64,000 bases of DNA from Burkholderia sp. Ax-1719 (GCF_011753055.1 NZ_VWWJ01000034.1:1-64000); one strand, 5' to 3'; shown: positions 16,576-25,982, numbered from the stretch's first letter. Notes: generated from the sequence alone by a model not told the origin. A program made the numbers and translations.

Positions 16576-16723
16576 TCGACGCTCTTATAGTTTGATGCGG
16601 GCCGCACAACGGCCCGAACCGACGCGGCGCGCGAGCTGGACCATGAAGCGCGGGTTTTTGCTGTAGCGCGCGCCGTCGTTATTTTCCACACTGAATAGCT
16701 ACAGCCACCGCCCCGCCAGAGTC

Positions 16724-17275
16724 ATGAATCGCGAAGAAGCCCTCCATATTTTCCGCCACTCCGAAGAAATCGTTTCGGTGAGCGAGGTCAATGCGTCGAT
16801 CGGCCGGATGGCCGAAGCCATTCGCGCCGATATCAGCGAGGACTTCCCGCTCGTGCTGTCGGTGATGGGCGGCGCGGCCGTGTTCACCGGCATGCTGCTG
16901 CCACACCTCGATTTCCCGCTCGAATTCGACTACATCCACCTCACGCGCTATCGCAACGCCATCAAGGGCAGCGCGGAGATGCAATGGCGCGTCGCGCCGC
17001 GCGAGTCGGTGAAGGACCGCGTCGTGCTCGTGCTCGACGACATCCTCGATGAAGGCGAAACCATGGCCGCGATCCGCGACCGCATCATGGACATGGGCGC
17101 GAAGCGTTTCCTCTCGGCCGTGCTGTGCGAGAAGATCATCCCGAAAGCCAAGCCGCTGCATCCGGATTACTGCGGCTTTTCGGTGCCGGACCGTTATGTG
17201 TTCGGATGCGGCATGGACGCGAAGGGTTACTGGCGCAATCTGCCGACCATTCGCGCACTGACCGAGGGTGCGTAA
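16724..17275 (+). CDS. hypoxanthine-guanine phosphoribosyltransferase
   Basis: The 183-residue type I phosphoribosyltransferase salvages purine bases with PRPP. The PRPP loop is VVLVLDDILDEGETMAAI at about residues 100-115. The hood and purine-site region follows (CEKIIPKAKPLHPDYCGF). Which purine is preferred cannot be read from sequence; hypoxanthine/guanine is inferred from overall similarity. It is 148 nt after ffh and ends at a bidirectional terminator. Confidence 0.88.
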   Translation: MNREEALHIFRHSEEIVSVSEVNASIGRMAEAIRADISEDFPLVLSVMGGAAVFTGMLLPHLDFPLEFDYIHLTRYRNAIKGSAEMQWRVAPRESVKDRVVLVLDDILDEGETMAAIRDRIMDMGAKRFLSAVLCEKIIPKAKPLHPDYCGFSVPDRYVFGCGMDAKGYWRNLPTIRALTEGA

Positions 17276-17310
17276 CTGGGCGGATAAGCCCGCCACATTG
17301 GCACGCCAAT

Positions 17311-17345
17311 AAAAAAAGCCGCTTCAACCGAAGCGGCTTTTTTGT
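17311..17345. terminator. bidirectional terminator between the phosphoribosyltransferase gene and marC
   Basis: AAAAAAGCCGCTTC and GAAGCGGCTTTTTT flank a 4-nt loop, giving a stem with U-runs on both strands. Confidence 0.92.
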
Positions 17346-17358
17346 TGCCTGCGTGGCA

Positions 17359-17958
17359 TCAGAGGTGATGCACGAACGCGGCGATCCCCGCGAGTATCAT
17401 CTCCACCGAAATCGCCACCAGCACGAGCCCCATCAGGCGCTCGAACGCCGTCACCACCCGCTCGCCGAGCCACTGCTGGATACGCTCCGCCAGCACCAGC
17501 ACGATCGCGCAGATCGCCATCGTCACGATCAGAGCGCCGATCCATTCGAACAGTTTGCCCGGCGCCTGCGACGTCAGCAGCATCACCGTGGCCAGCGCCG
17601 ACGGCCCCGCCAGCGCAGGAATCGCCAGCGGCACGATGAGCGGCTCGCCGCCTTTATCGCCACCGCCGAACGGGCCGCCTGGATGCGGGAAGATCATGCG
17701 CAGCGCGATCAGAAACAGTACGATGCCGCCGCCGATGCGCAGCGACGTATCCGTGAGCCCCATCATGCGCAGAAAGCCGTTACCGGCCACCATGAAGATG
17801 AGCAGGATCACGAACGCAATCGCCACCTCGCGCAGGATCACGATCGCCCGACGCTCCCGCGCCACATGATGCAGGCAGCCGATGAAGAGCGGAATGTTGC
17901 CGAGCGGATCGGTGATGAGCAGCAGCAGGATCGTCGCGGACAGGAAGCTGTATTCCAC
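17359..17958 (-). CDS. MarC-family integral membrane protein
   Basis: The 199-residue product has about six membrane segments and a LLLITDPLGNIPLFIG start typical of the MarC/UPF0056 family. The family name came from the mar locus, but a role in antibiotic resistance has not held up and the transport function is unknown. The start codon is GTG at 17958. It follows proS by 44 nt on the same strand and is probably cotranscribed with it. Confidence 0.9.
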   Translation of the reverse strand: MEYSFLSATILLLLITDPLGNIPLFIGCLHHVARERRAIVILREVAIAFVILLIFMVAGNGFLRMMGLTDTSLRIGGGIVLFLIALRMIFPHPGGPFGGGDKGGEPLIVPLAIPALAGPSALATVMLLTSQAPGKLFEWIGALIVTMAICAIVLVLAERIQQWLGERVVTAFERLMGLVLVAISVEMILAGIAAFVHHL

Positions 17959-18002
17959 GTTCGCAACGCTCCTTTAGCTGAGGTGAATGATGATGAAATG
18001 CA

Positions 18003-19739
18003 TCAAGCCTGAAGCGCGGCCTTGACCTTCTGCGCGACCGTCGCTGCGGCTTCTTCGGCCGGCAGCAGCGTGGCTTCGGTGTCACGGCGGCCCTGGTACT
18101 CGATCTTGCCTTCCTTCAGGCCACGATCGCCGATCACCAGACGATGCGGCACGCCGATCAGTTCCCAGTCGGCGAACATCACGCCCGGGCGCTCGCCGCG
18201 ATCGTCGAGGATCACGTCGATGCCGGCTTCGACCAGTTCGTTGTACACACGTTCGGCGTGCTCGCGCACGAGTTCGCTGCGGTCCAGACCCATCGGGCAC
18301 ACGACCACCTGGAACGGTGCGATCGACTCCGGCCAGATGATGCCCTTCTCGTCGAAGTTCTGCTCGATCGCCGCGCCCAGTATACGCGTGACGCCAATGC
18401 CGTAGCAGCCCATCTGCATCGGCGCGGGCTTGCCGTTTTCCGCGAGGAACGTCGCACCCATGGCTTCCGAGTACTTGGTGCCGAGCTGGAACACGTGGCC
18501 CACTTCGATGCCGCGGCAGATGTCGATCACACCCTTGCCGTCCGGCGAGGGATCGCCCTTCTTCACGTTGCGGATGTCGGCGACGACCGGTTCCGGCAGA
18601 TCGCGGCCCCAGTTCACGCCCGTGGTGTGGAAGTCCACATCGTTCGAGCCGACCACGAAGTCGCTCATGTTCGCGACCGTACGGTCCGCGATCACCTTGA
18701 CCGGCTTCTTCGTATTGAGCGGGCCGAGATAACCCGGCGGCGTGCCGAACCACTCGATGATTTCGGCTTCGGTTGCCATTCGGAAGCCCTTGAGGCCTTC
18801 GAGCTTGCCAGCCTTGATCTCGTTCAGATCGTGATCGCCGCGCAGCATCAGCAGCCAGATCGTCGGTTCGGCGCCTTCGTTGTCGGTTGCCAGAATGATC
18901 GACTTGATGGTCTTTTCGAGCGGAATGTCGAGCAGCTTCGCGACGGCTTCGCACTTCGCGGCACCCGGCGTCGAGGTCTTCGTGAGCGCTTCGGCGGGCG
19001 CTGCGCGTTCGGCGATCAGCGGCAGCGCTTCAGTCGCTTCGACGTTGGCGGCGAAATCCGAATCCGGGCAGTAAGCGATGTCGTCCTCGCCCGTTTCGGC
19101 GATGACGTGGAATTCGTGCGAGCCGCTGCCGCCGATCGAGCCGTTATCGGCCACGACTGCGCGGAAGTTCAGGCCCAGGCGCGTGAAGATGCGCACGTAG
19201 GCGTCGTACATCTTCTCGTACGACAGCTTCAGACCGTCGACGTCCTTATCGAACGAGTACGCGTCCTTCATGATGAATTCGCGGCCACGCATCACGCCAA
19301 AACGGGGACGGATTTCGTCGCGGAACTTCGTCTGCACCTGGTAGAAGTTCACCGGCATCTGACGGTAGCTCTTGATCTGGTTGCGCGCGATGTCGGTGAC
19401 GACTTCCTCATGCGTCGGACCCATCACGAAATCGGTCTGCTTGCGATCCTTGAAGCGCAGCAGTTCCGGCCCGTATTGCTCCCAGCGACCCGATTCCTGC
19501 CAGAGTTCGGCCGGCTGCACCGCCGGCATCAGCAGTTCGATGGCGCCCGCGCGGTTCATTTCCTCGCGCACGATCTGCTCGACCTTGCGGATCGAACGCA
19601 GGCCAACCGGCAGATAGTTGTAAATGCCGCCCGCAACGCGACGGATCATGCCGGCGCGGATCATCAACTTGTGGCTGACGATTTCGGCGTCAGCCGGCGC
19701 TTCCTTGAGGGTGCCGATAAAGAAACGGGAGGCTTTCAT
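18003..19739 (-). CDS. proS: prolyl-tRNA synthetase
   Basis: The class II synthetase charges tRNA-Pro. The 578-residue product is the bacterial type with an editing (INS/YbaK-like) insertion between motifs 2 and 3 at roughly 225-400. Motif 2 is in KFRDEIRPRFGVMRGREF, and motif 3 lies in the GCYGIGVTRILGA region. The C-terminal anticodon-binding domain follows. A tRNA-Pro gene lies 6 kb away at 25898. It probably leads a proS-marC transcript; its promoter was not resolved in the 240-nt divergent region with rppH. Confidence 0.97.
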   Translation of the reverse strand: MKASRFFIGTLKEAPADAEIVSHKLMIRAGMIRRVAGGIYNYLPVGLRSIRKVEQIVREEMNRAGAIELLMPAVQPAELWQESGRWEQYGPELLRFKDRKQTDFVMGPTHEEVVTDIARNQIKSYRQMPVNFYQVQTKFRDEIRPRFGVMRGREFIMKDAYSFDKDVDGLKLSYEKMYDAYVRIFTRLGLNFRAVVADNGSIGGSGSHEFHVIAETGEDDIAYCPDSDFAANVEATEALPLIAERAAPAEALTKTSTPGAAKCEAVAKLLDIPLEKTIKSIILATDNEGAEPTIWLLMLRGDHDLNEIKAGKLEGLKGFRMATEAEIIEWFGTPPGYLGPLNTKKPVKVIADRTVANMSDFVVGSNDVDFHTTGVNWGRDLPEPVVADIRNVKKGDPSPDGKGVIDICRGIEVGHVFQLGTKYSEAMGATFLAENGKPAPMQMGCYGIGVTRILGAAIEQNFDEKGIIWPESIAPFQVVVCPMGLDRSELVREHAERVYNELVEAGIDVILDDRGERPGVMFADWELIGVPHRLVIGDRGLKEGKIEYQGRRDTEATLLPAEEAAATVAQKVKAALQA

Positions 19740-19940
19740 TCAGAGTTTTTTCCAAAAGCGGCGGCAACGGGAGGCCGCGCGAAAGAGTCCAACGGTGGAG
19801 ATCACAGACCCGACATTATGACAACGCCCCGGGCGCCGCGCAGGTGCAGCCCGCGGGCGGCGCTGCGAACGGTTTTTGCGCCTTCGTGACAAAACGCTCC
19901 AAACTTCTGGCCGTCGGGTGCGTGAGGACCGTTATCTGTT

Positions 19941-19946
19941 TATAAT
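19941..19946 (+). promoter_or_regulatory. candidate -10 element for rppH
   Basis: A perfect TATAAT lies 34 nt before the rppH start. No good -35 hexamer is at the expected distance, so this is a tentative promoter. Confidence 0.4.
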
Positions 19947-19979
19947 CAAAGCAATTTTAAAGGATTCGAAGGTGGTTGT

Positions 19980-20663
19980 ATGCTGGATCGTGAGGGGTTT
20001 CGCCCGAACGTCGGCATCATCCTCTTGAACGCGCGAAACGAGGTGTTTTGGGGCAAACGGGTTCGCGAACATTCCTGGCAGTTTCCGCAAGGGGGCATCA
20101 AATATGGTGAGACCCCCATGCAGGCAATGTATCGGGAGTTGCACGAAGAAACCGGTCTGCATCCGGAGCACGTCAAGATCGTCGGTCGCACGCGCGACTG
20201 GCTGCGTTATGAGGTGCCGGACAAGTTCATCAAGCGCGAAGTGCGCGGCCATTATCGCGGTCAGAAACAGATCTGGTTTCTGCTGCGCATGGTCGGGCGC
20301 GATTGCGATATCTGCCTGAGGGCAACGGAGCATCCCGAGTTCGATGCGTGGCGCTGGAACGAATACTGGGTGCCGCTCGAAGCGGTCATCGAGTTCAAGC
20401 GTGACGTCTATCAGTTGGCGCTGACCGAGCTGTCGCGATTTTTGCGACGCCCGGCGATGCCTCGTGTCGAACGCGTCCATGTGCATAGCGCGCATGGTCC
20501 GCACGGTCATGAAGTGCGCTACCCGCGCCTGATCGCGACCGCGCACGCCGAGGCGGTGGAATTCGAGCCCACGCTCATCGATGCCACCGATCACTCCCCA
20601 CTGGATCGCGACTGCGACCCCGCGGGGAGTATGATCGAGCCTGCGCCGGACGAGCACGGGTAA
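19980..20663 (+). CDS. rppH: RNA pyrophosphohydrolase (Nudix)
   Basis: RppH removes pyrophosphate from 5'-triphosphate mRNA ends and so starts decay. The 227-residue product starts MLDREGFRPNVGIILLN and has the Nudix box at about residues 38-60 (GGIKYGETPMQAMYRE then LHEETGL). The catalytic half matches the family; about 60 residues of charged C-terminal tail go beyond the ~176 residues of E. coli RppH, as in other Burkholderiaceae. It is transcribed divergently from proS and followed by a CNP1-like lipoprotein gene. Confidence 0.94.
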   Translation: MLDREGFRPNVGIILLNARNEVFWGKRVREHSWQFPQGGIKYGETPMQAMYRELHEETGLHPEHVKIVGRTRDWLRYEVPDKFIKREVRGHYRGQKQIWFLLRMVGRDCDICLRATEHPEFDAWRWNEYWVPLEAVIEFKRDVYQLALTELSRFLRRPAMPRVERVHVHSAHGPHGHEVRYPRLIATAHAEAVEFEPTLIDATDHSPLDRDCDPAGSMIEPAPDEHG

Positions 20664-20824
20664 TCCAGCTTTCTGGGTTCTGCGCCCGCAGGCTCGCCAC
20701 GTCGCACCCAACGCCCGGACCGGCCAGGCGGGCGCTGCGCAGTTGTCTGCGTGGCGCACGGCGGTCCGCATTCGCGGCGCCGCGCATTCGTGCGCGCAGC
20801 GCCGGTGCATCGAAGGAATATCAC

Positions 20825-21388
20825 TTGAAACGATTGGCTCTTGCTGCGGTGTGCGCCGCGGCCGCTAGTAGCGTCCTGCTGTCCGCTTGCGGCAGTTCCG
20901 GCCCCACCAACAAGGACGACAGCGCGTTCACCTATCTGCTCGACCGTAAGGGCGAGTGGACGGAAAACAAGCTCGAAAGCCTGCCGGCGCTGCCCGGCCC
21001 GAACAGCACGCTGTATGGCTTCGACGTCTCGAACAACACGCCGCTGAAGTTCTCCGTCGACCCCGCTTCGCTGACGGTCGGCACCGACGGTGTGGTGCGC
21101 TACGTCATCGTCATCACGAGCCCGAACGGCGCGCGCAACATCAACTACGAAGGCATTCGCTGCGATACGTACGAGTGGCGCCTCTACGCGAGCCTGAACG
21201 CCGACCACAACGGCTGGGATCAGACCGTGGCGAACAACTGGTCGCGCATCGAGAACGGCGATCTCAACGCGTATCAGTCGCGTCTGTATCAAGACTACTT
21301 CTGCGCGAACAAGATGCCGATCGGCAAGGCGCCGGTGATCAGCGAGAACATCCGCTTCGGTCGCACGCAATCGACGCTGGTGCGCTGA
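20825..21388 (+). CDS. CNP1-like family lipoprotein
   Basis: The 187-residue product has a lipoprotein signal ending LLSAC, lipidated at Cys22, followed by a globular domain with conserved YGFDV, EGIRCDTYEWRLYA and YFCANKM segments typical of the CNP1-like family named after a Neisseria protein. The function is unknown. The start is TTG at 20825 with AAGGAA eight bases upstream. It follows rppH by 161 nt and ends at a terminator. Confidence 0.85.
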   Translation: MKRLALAAVCAAAASSVLLSACGSSGPTNKDDSAFTYLLDRKGEWTENKLESLPALPGPNSTLYGFDVSNNTPLKFSVDPASLTVGTDGVVRYVIVITSPNGARNINYEGIRCDTYEWRLYASLNADHNGWDQTVANNWSRIENGDLNAYQSRLYQDYFCANKMPIGKAPVISENIRFGRTQSTLVR

Positions 21389-21408
21389 GTTCGACGCGAG
21401 CCGCATAC

Positions 21409-21450
21409 AAAAAAGCCGCAGCAGTCATCGACTGTTGCGGCTTTTTTTCG
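21409..21450. terminator. terminator between the CNP1-like gene and proB
   Basis: GCCGCAgCAGT pairs with ACTGtTGCGGC over a 5-nt loop with A- and T-runs on the two sides. It can serve both converging genes. Confidence 0.9.
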
Positions 21451-21468
21451 CCCTGACGCTAACTCGCC

Positions 21469-22587
21469 TCAGACCAGCACGAGATTGTCGCGGTGGATCA
21501 GTTCCGGCTCCAGCATATAGCCGAGCACGCCTTCGATCTCGCCGCTCGGATGACGCTGGATCAGCTTGGTTTCCGCGCTGCTGTAGTTCGTGAGGCCGCG
21601 CGCGACTTCCTGGCCTGACGGATTCAGGCAGGCGATCACTTCGCCGCGCGCGAACGCGCCCTGCACGCCCACCACACCAATCGGCAGAAGACTCTTGCCG
21701 TCAGCCGTGAGCTTCTGCACCGCGCCATCGTCAATCACGACATGGCCGCGCACCTGCAGGTGATCGGCCATCCATTGCTTGCGCGCCGCCATGCGCGCCG
21801 TGCGCGCGATCAATTGCGTGCCGATTGCCTCGCCTTGCGCGAGACGCACCAGCACCGCTTCTTCGCGACCGCTGGCGATCACGGTATTCGCGCCGCTATG
21901 CGCCGCGCGCTTGGCCGCGAGAATCTTGGTGAGCATGCCGCCGCGGCCGATGCTCGACCCCGCGCCGCCCGCCATCGCTTCCAGCTCCGGCTTGCCGGCG
22001 TCCGCTTCCTGCACGAGCGTCGCGGCCGGGTCTTTGCGCGGATCGGCGGTATAGAGACCGCTTTGATCGGTGAGGATGACGAGCGCGTCGCCTTCGATCA
22101 GATTGGCCACCAGCGCGCCGAGCGTGTCGTTGTCGCCGAACTTGATTTCGTCGGTGACGACGGTGTCGTTCTCGTTGATGATCGGCACCACGCCCAGACG
22201 CAGCAGCGTGAGCAGCGTCGAGCGCGCGTTCAGATAGCGCTCGCGATCGGCGAGGTCAGCGTGCGTCAGCAGGATCTGCGCGGTGCGGATGTTGTGTTCC
22301 GCGAAACGGCTTTCGTAGACCTGCGCGAGTCCCATCTGGCCGACGGCCGCAGCAGCCTGCAGTTCGTCGATTTCGCGTGGGCGCTTCGTCCAACCCAGAC
22401 GTTGCATGCCTTCGGCGATCGCACCCGAACTCACGAGCACGACCTCCTTGCCCTGCGCACGCAGCGCCGCGATCTGCGCGGCCCATCGGCCGATGGCCTC
22501 ATGATCGAGCCCACGACCATCGTTCGTGACGAGGCTCGAACCGACTTTCACTACCAGACGCCGGGAATCGGCGATGACGGAACGCAT
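21469..22587 (-). CDS. proB: glutamate 5-kinase
   Basis: ProB phosphorylates glutamate in the first step of proline synthesis and is usually feedback-inhibited by proline. The 372-residue product has an amino-acid-kinase domain starting RRLVVKVGSSLVTN and a C-terminal PUA domain in the last ~90 residues. MRSVIADS at 22587 is the chosen start; an upstream in-frame start at 22605 gives residues unlike the family. It is the last gene of the rplU-rpmA-obgE-proB run and 83 nt after obgE. Confidence 0.95.
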   Translation of the reverse strand: MRSVIADSRRLVVKVGSSLVTNDGRGLDHEAIGRWAAQIAALRAQGKEVVLVSSGAIAEGMQRLGWTKRPREIDELQAAAAVGQMGLAQVYESRFAEHNIRTAQILLTHADLADRERYLNARSTLLTLLRLGVVPIINENDTVVTDEIKFGDNDTLGALVANLIEGDALVILTDQSGLYTADPRKDPAATLVQEADAGKPELEAMAGGAGSSIGRGGMLTKILAAKRAAHSGANTVIASGREEAVLVRLAQGEAIGTQLIARTARMAARKQWMADHLQVRGHVVIDDGAVQKLTADGKSLLPIGVVGVQGAFARGEVIACLNPSGQEVARGLTNYSSAETKLIQRHPSGEIEGVLGYMLEPELIHRDNLVLV

Positions 22588-22670
22588 GCTGCGCGGTCTC
22601 CCCAAATGACTGATGACGCGAGAAGGTGCCGGCGCGGCTCCGTGGCCCGCTTTCCGGCACGAACGATGAC

Positions 22671-23801
22671 TTACTCTTGCGGCTCCTGCGCGACGCCGCT
22701 GCCGCTGCTGTTGCCACCTTGTCCCGCCACGCCTTCGCGGAAGCGCACGTCGGAGGCGAGATCTTCCGCCTCTTCTGCGCGACGCGCGTCCGAATGTTCG
22801 GAAACGTAATCGTAGATCGCGTAGCAGAGATTCTCACAGCCCTGCCCCGTGAGCGCCGAGATCTCGAAGACCGGGCCGTCCCACTCAAAACGCTTCACGA
22901 AGTCGGCGATGCGTTCCGCGCGCTCTTCTTCCGGCACCATGTCGAGCTTGTTCAGCACGAGCCAGCGCGGCTTCTCATAGAGCGTTTCGTCGTACTTGCG
23001 CAGTTCGCCGACGATGGCCTTCGCGTCCGCAACCGGATCGACGGAATCATCGAACGGCGCGAGATCGACGAGGTGCAGCAGCACGTTGGTGCGCTGCAGA
23101 TGTCGCAGGAACTGGTGACCGAGGCCCGCGCCTTCCGCTGCGCCTTCGATCAGGCCCGGAATGTCGGCGATCACGAAGCTCTTGCTCGGACCTACGCGCA
23201 CCACGCCCAGGTTCGGCGCGAGCGTCGTGAAGGGGTAATCGGCGATCTTCGGCTTGGCGTTGGACACCGAGGAAATAAAGGTGGACTTGCCCGCGTTGGG
23301 CATGCCCAGCAGACCGACGTCGGCCAGCACCTTCAGTTCGAGGCGCAGCATGCGGCGCTCGCCCGCCTTGCCGTCGGTCTTCTGACGCGGCGCGCGGTTG
23401 GTGGACGACTTGAAGTGCAGGTTGCCGAGGCCGCCCGCACCGCCTTCCGCCACGATCACGCGCTGGTCGTGCTCGGTCAGGTCGGCGATGAATTCGCCGG
23501 TTTCCATGTCGGTGATGGTCGTGCCCACCGGCATGCGCAGCGTGATGTCGTCGCCGCCCTTGCCATAGCAGTCCGAGCCGCGGCCGTTTTCGCCGTTGCG
23601 CGCCAGATGCTTCTTGGTATAGCGGTAGTCGATCAGCGTGTTGATGTTGCGGTCGGCGATCACGTAGACGCTGCCGCCCCGTCCGCCGTCGCCGCCGTCC
23701 GGCCCGCCGAACGGGACGAACTTCTCGCGTCGCATCGACGCGCTGCCATCGCCCCCATCGCCGGCGATGACTTCGATCTTCGCTTCGTCAATGAACTTCA
23801 T
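22671..23801 (-). CDS. obgE: ribosome-associated GTPase Obg/CgtA
   Basis: ObgE is an essential GTPase acting in large-subunit assembly and stress control. The 376-residue product has a glycine-rich Obg fold (GGDGGRGGSVYVIADRNI), then a G domain with G1 GMPNAGKSTFIS, G3 DIPGLIEG and G4 NKLD. A short variable C-terminal tail ends the protein. It is placed 198 nt after rpmA, across a terminator-like hairpin, in the conserved rplU-rpmA-obgE order. Confidence 0.96.
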   Translation of the reverse strand: MKFIDEAKIEVIAGDGGDGSASMRREKFVPFGGPDGGDGGRGGSVYVIADRNINTLIDYRYTKKHLARNGENGRGSDCYGKGGDDITLRMPVGTTITDMETGEFIADLTEHDQRVIVAEGGAGGLGNLHFKSSTNRAPRQKTDGKAGERRMLRLELKVLADVGLLGMPNAGKSTFISSVSNAKPKIADYPFTTLAPNLGVVRVGPSKSFVIADIPGLIEGAAEGAGLGHQFLRHLQRTNVLLHLVDLAPFDDSVDPVADAKAIVGELRKYDETLYEKPRWLVLNKLDMVPEEERAERIADFVKRFEWDGPVFEISALTGQGCENLCYAIYDYVSEHSDARRAEEAEDLASDVRFREGVAGQGGNSSGSGVAQEPQE

Positions 23802-23941
23802 GCGTTACTCCGTCCCGTAATCGGTGAATCGTCGTTAATTCGTTATTGTGCCCACGTATTGTGCTCGCCGGGGCCATGCTTGCGCACCTGGCCGAACGGC
23901 TAGCGACACTGCGCGACCGCGTGAGCCGGGGCGCAGATAAA

Positions 23942-23970
23942 GAAAAAGCCCCGCAAACTTCGCGGGGCCT
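23942..23970 (-). terminator. stem-loop terminator after rpmA
   Basis: On the minus strand GCCCCGC/GCGGGGC forms a stem ending in TTTTTC. It may partly separate rplU-rpmA from obgE-proB. Confidence 0.8.
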
Positions 23971-23999
23971 TCCTTGCGTCGATTGCTAGCAGCTAGAAC

Positions 24000-24263
24000 T
24001 TAAGCTGCAACCGGTACGACGTTGACCATGTGCTTGTTGGCTGCGCCCTTGATCGCGAACGAGACGTGGCCGTCGACCAGCGCGTAAAGCGTGTGGTCCT
24101 TGCCAATGCCAACGTTCAGACCCGGGTGCATACGCGTACCGCGCTGGCGAACGATGATGCCGCCTGCGAGGATAGCCTGGCCGCCGAACACCTTCACGCC
24201 AAGTCGTTTCGACTCTGAGTCGCGGCCGTTACGTGACGACCCGCCTGCCTTTTTGTGTGCCAT
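24000..24263 (-). CDS. rpmA: 50S ribosomal protein L27
   Basis: L27 sits near the peptidyl transferase centre. The 87-residue product begins MAHKKAGGSSRNGRDSESKR and has GGIIVRQRGTRMHPG, both typical. A GGAG ribosome-binding site lies 9 nt before the ATG. It is 26 nt after rplU. Confidence 0.98.
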   Translation of the reverse strand: MAHKKAGGSSRNGRDSESKRLGVKVFGGQAILAGGIIVRQRGTRMHPGLNVGIGKDHTLYALVDGHVSFAIKGAANKHMVNVVPVAA

Positions 24264-24289
24264 TTATTTGCTCCTTAACCGTCGTGCGC

Positions 24290-24601
24290 TTACGCGTTGA
24301 TCGCGTCGATGCGCAGTTCGGTGTAGTTCTGGCGGTGGCCGCCATGCTTCTGGTAGTGCTTACGGCGACGCATCTTGAAGATGGTCACTTTTGCGTGACG
24401 ACCTTGCGACACGACGGTGGCCTTGACGACAGCCCCACTGACCAGCGGCGTACCGAACTTAATCGATTCGCCTTCGCCCACTGCGAGAACCTGGTCGAGC
24501 GTGATTTCTGCGTCAATGTCAGCCGGTATCTGTTCTACTTTGAGTTTTTCGCCAACGGCAACTTTGTACTGCTTGCCGCCGGTTTTTATGACCGCGTACA
24601 T
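24290..24601 (-). CDS. rplU: 50S ribosomal protein L21
   Basis: L21 binds 23S rRNA. The 103-residue product begins MYAVIKTGGKQYKVAVGEK and ends with ELRIDAINA, with the KVTIFKMRRRKHYQK basic stretch near the C-terminus. The ATG at 24601 gives the family length; the longer frame to 24637 is not used. A good promoter lies at 24657-24685. Confidence 0.98.
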   Translation of the reverse strand: MYAVIKTGGKQYKVAVGEKLKVEQIPADIDAEITLDQVLAVGEGESIKFGTPLVSGAVVKATVVSQGRHAKVTIFKMRRRKHYQKHGGHRQNYTELRIDAINA

Positions 24602-24656
24602 TGAGAACCTCACTCTAAAATATCTTTTCAGACGCACTGCGCGCCCGAAACCTTAG

Positions 24657-24685
24657 ATTATACATAGAGTTAGCTGCGTGGTCAA
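24657..24685 (-). promoter_or_regulatory. sigma70 promoter of rplU-rpmA
   Basis: On the minus strand TTGACC (24680-24685), a 17-nt spacer and TATAAT (24657-24662) form a near-consensus promoter. The predicted start is near 24650, giving a leader of about 50 nt. Confidence 0.85.
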
Positions 24686-24833
24686 AAGGTATTGACAAGC
24701 CCGCATCCTGTGTTCCAGCACCATACGCAGCAAGGGTTTCCGACCGGTGCAAAAGCCCCACACACTATGAGCAAAATAGAGGGAACCATCGGCCAGTCGG
24801 CTAGGCTGAGTCCGGCCCGCGGCCGATTCGCCT

Positions 24834-24839
24834 TATAAT
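24834..24839 (+). promoter_or_regulatory. candidate -10 element for ispB
   Basis: A perfect TATAAT lies 26 nt before the ispB ATG. The -35 position holds no clear TTGACA-like hexamer, so the call is tentative. Confidence 0.4.
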
Positions 24840-24865
24840 CCGCGGCACTACCTATATTTGCCATC

Positions 24866-25858
24866 ATGTCGTCCACCGCCACCCCTACCCCCAGCGCAGC
24901 GACCCTGCTTGCGCCCATCGCCAGCGACATGGAGCAGGTGAATCGTGTCATCCGGCAAAGTCTGGCGTCCGAGGTGATGCTGATCAACCAGATCTCCGAG
25001 TACATCATCAGTGCGGGCGGCAAGCGGCTGCGCCCGGCGCTGCTGTTACTCGTGGCGGGCGCGCTCGGCGACCGCAGCACGCATCGGCACACGCTCGCGG
25101 CTGTTGTCGAGTTCATCCATACCGCCACGCTGCTGCACGACGATGTCGTCGACGAATCCGATCTGCGGCGCGGCCGTCAGACGGCCAACGCACTGTTCGG
25201 CAATGCCGCCAGCGTGCTGGTGGGCGACTATCTGTATTCGCGCTCGTTCGAGATGATGGTCGGCGTGGGCAAGATGCGCGTGATGGAAATCCTCTCGCAG
25301 GCCACCACGATCATTTCCGAAGGGGAAGTGCTGCAACTCCTGAACATGCATGATGCGGACGTCGACACCGAACGCTACATGCAGGTCATCCGTTACAAGA
25401 CGGCCAAACTGTTCGAGGCGGCGGCGCAACTGGGCGCGGTGCTGTCGGGGGCAGATGCCCGCACCGAAGAAGCCGCGGCGGAATATGGCCGCCGCATGGG
25501 CACGGCGTTCCAGATCATGGACGACTGGCTCGACTACACCGGCACGGCCGAATCGATGGGCAAGAACGCCGGCGACGATCTGCGCGAAGGCAAGCCCACG
25601 CTGCCGCTGATCTGGCTGATCGAGCACGGCACGGCGGAAGAAGCGGCGCTCGCACGCGAGGCGATCGAGCAAGGCGGCACCACGCGCTTCGACGAAATCT
25701 TCGCGGCCATCACGCGTTCGGGCGCGCTCGATCACACGCTCCAATGCGCGAAGGCAGAGGCTCAAGCAGCCGCCGATGCAATTTCTTCATTTCCCTCTTC
25801 CCAATACAAAGAGAGCCTGCTAGAATTATGTTCTTACTCGACGACGCGCCAGTCTTGA
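24866..25858 (+). CDS. ispB: polyprenyl (octaprenyl) diphosphate synthase
   Basis: This prenyltransferase builds the side chain of ubiquinone from isopentenyl diphosphate. The 330-residue product has both Asp-rich motifs, LLHDDVVDESDLRRG near residue 92 and DDWLDY near residue 219. The chain length cannot be read from sequence; octaprenyl is usual for Burkholderia (ubiquinone-8). It is divergent from rplU, the common proteobacterial arrangement, and is followed 39 nt later by tRNA-Pro. Confidence 0.93.
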   Translation: MSSTATPTPSAATLLAPIASDMEQVNRVIRQSLASEVMLINQISEYIISAGGKRLRPALLLLVAGALGDRSTHRHTLAAVVEFIHTATLLHDDVVDESDLRRGRQTANALFGNAASVLVGDYLYSRSFEMMVGVGKMRVMEILSQATTIISEGEVLQLLNMHDADVDTERYMQVIRYKTAKLFEAAAQLGAVLSGADARTEEAAAEYGRRMGTAFQIMDDWLDYTGTAESMGKNAGDDLREGKPTLPLIWLIEHGTAEEAALAREAIEQGGTTRFDEIFAAITRSGALDHTLQCAKAEAQAAADAISSFPSSQYKESLLELCSYSTTRQS

Positions 25859-25897
25859 AGAAGGCGAAGCAAGTCGGAAGAGTGCAGCAGTAAAATT

Positions 25898-25974
25898 CGG
25901 GGTGTAGCTTAGCCTGGTAGAGCGCTACGTTCGGGACGTAGAGGCCGGAGGTTCGAATCCTCTCACCCCGACCA
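25898..25974 (+). tRNA. tRNA-Pro (anticodon CGG)
   Basis: A 77-nt cloverleaf with acceptor CGGGGTG/CACCCCG, C1-G72 pair, A73 and encoded CCA. The anticodon stem CTACG/CGTAG closes the loop TTCGGGA, giving anticodon CGG, which reads CCG proline codons. The TTCGAAT T-loop is normal. A terminator follows at once. Confidence 0.97.
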
Positions 25975-25982
25975 GAATTCTG

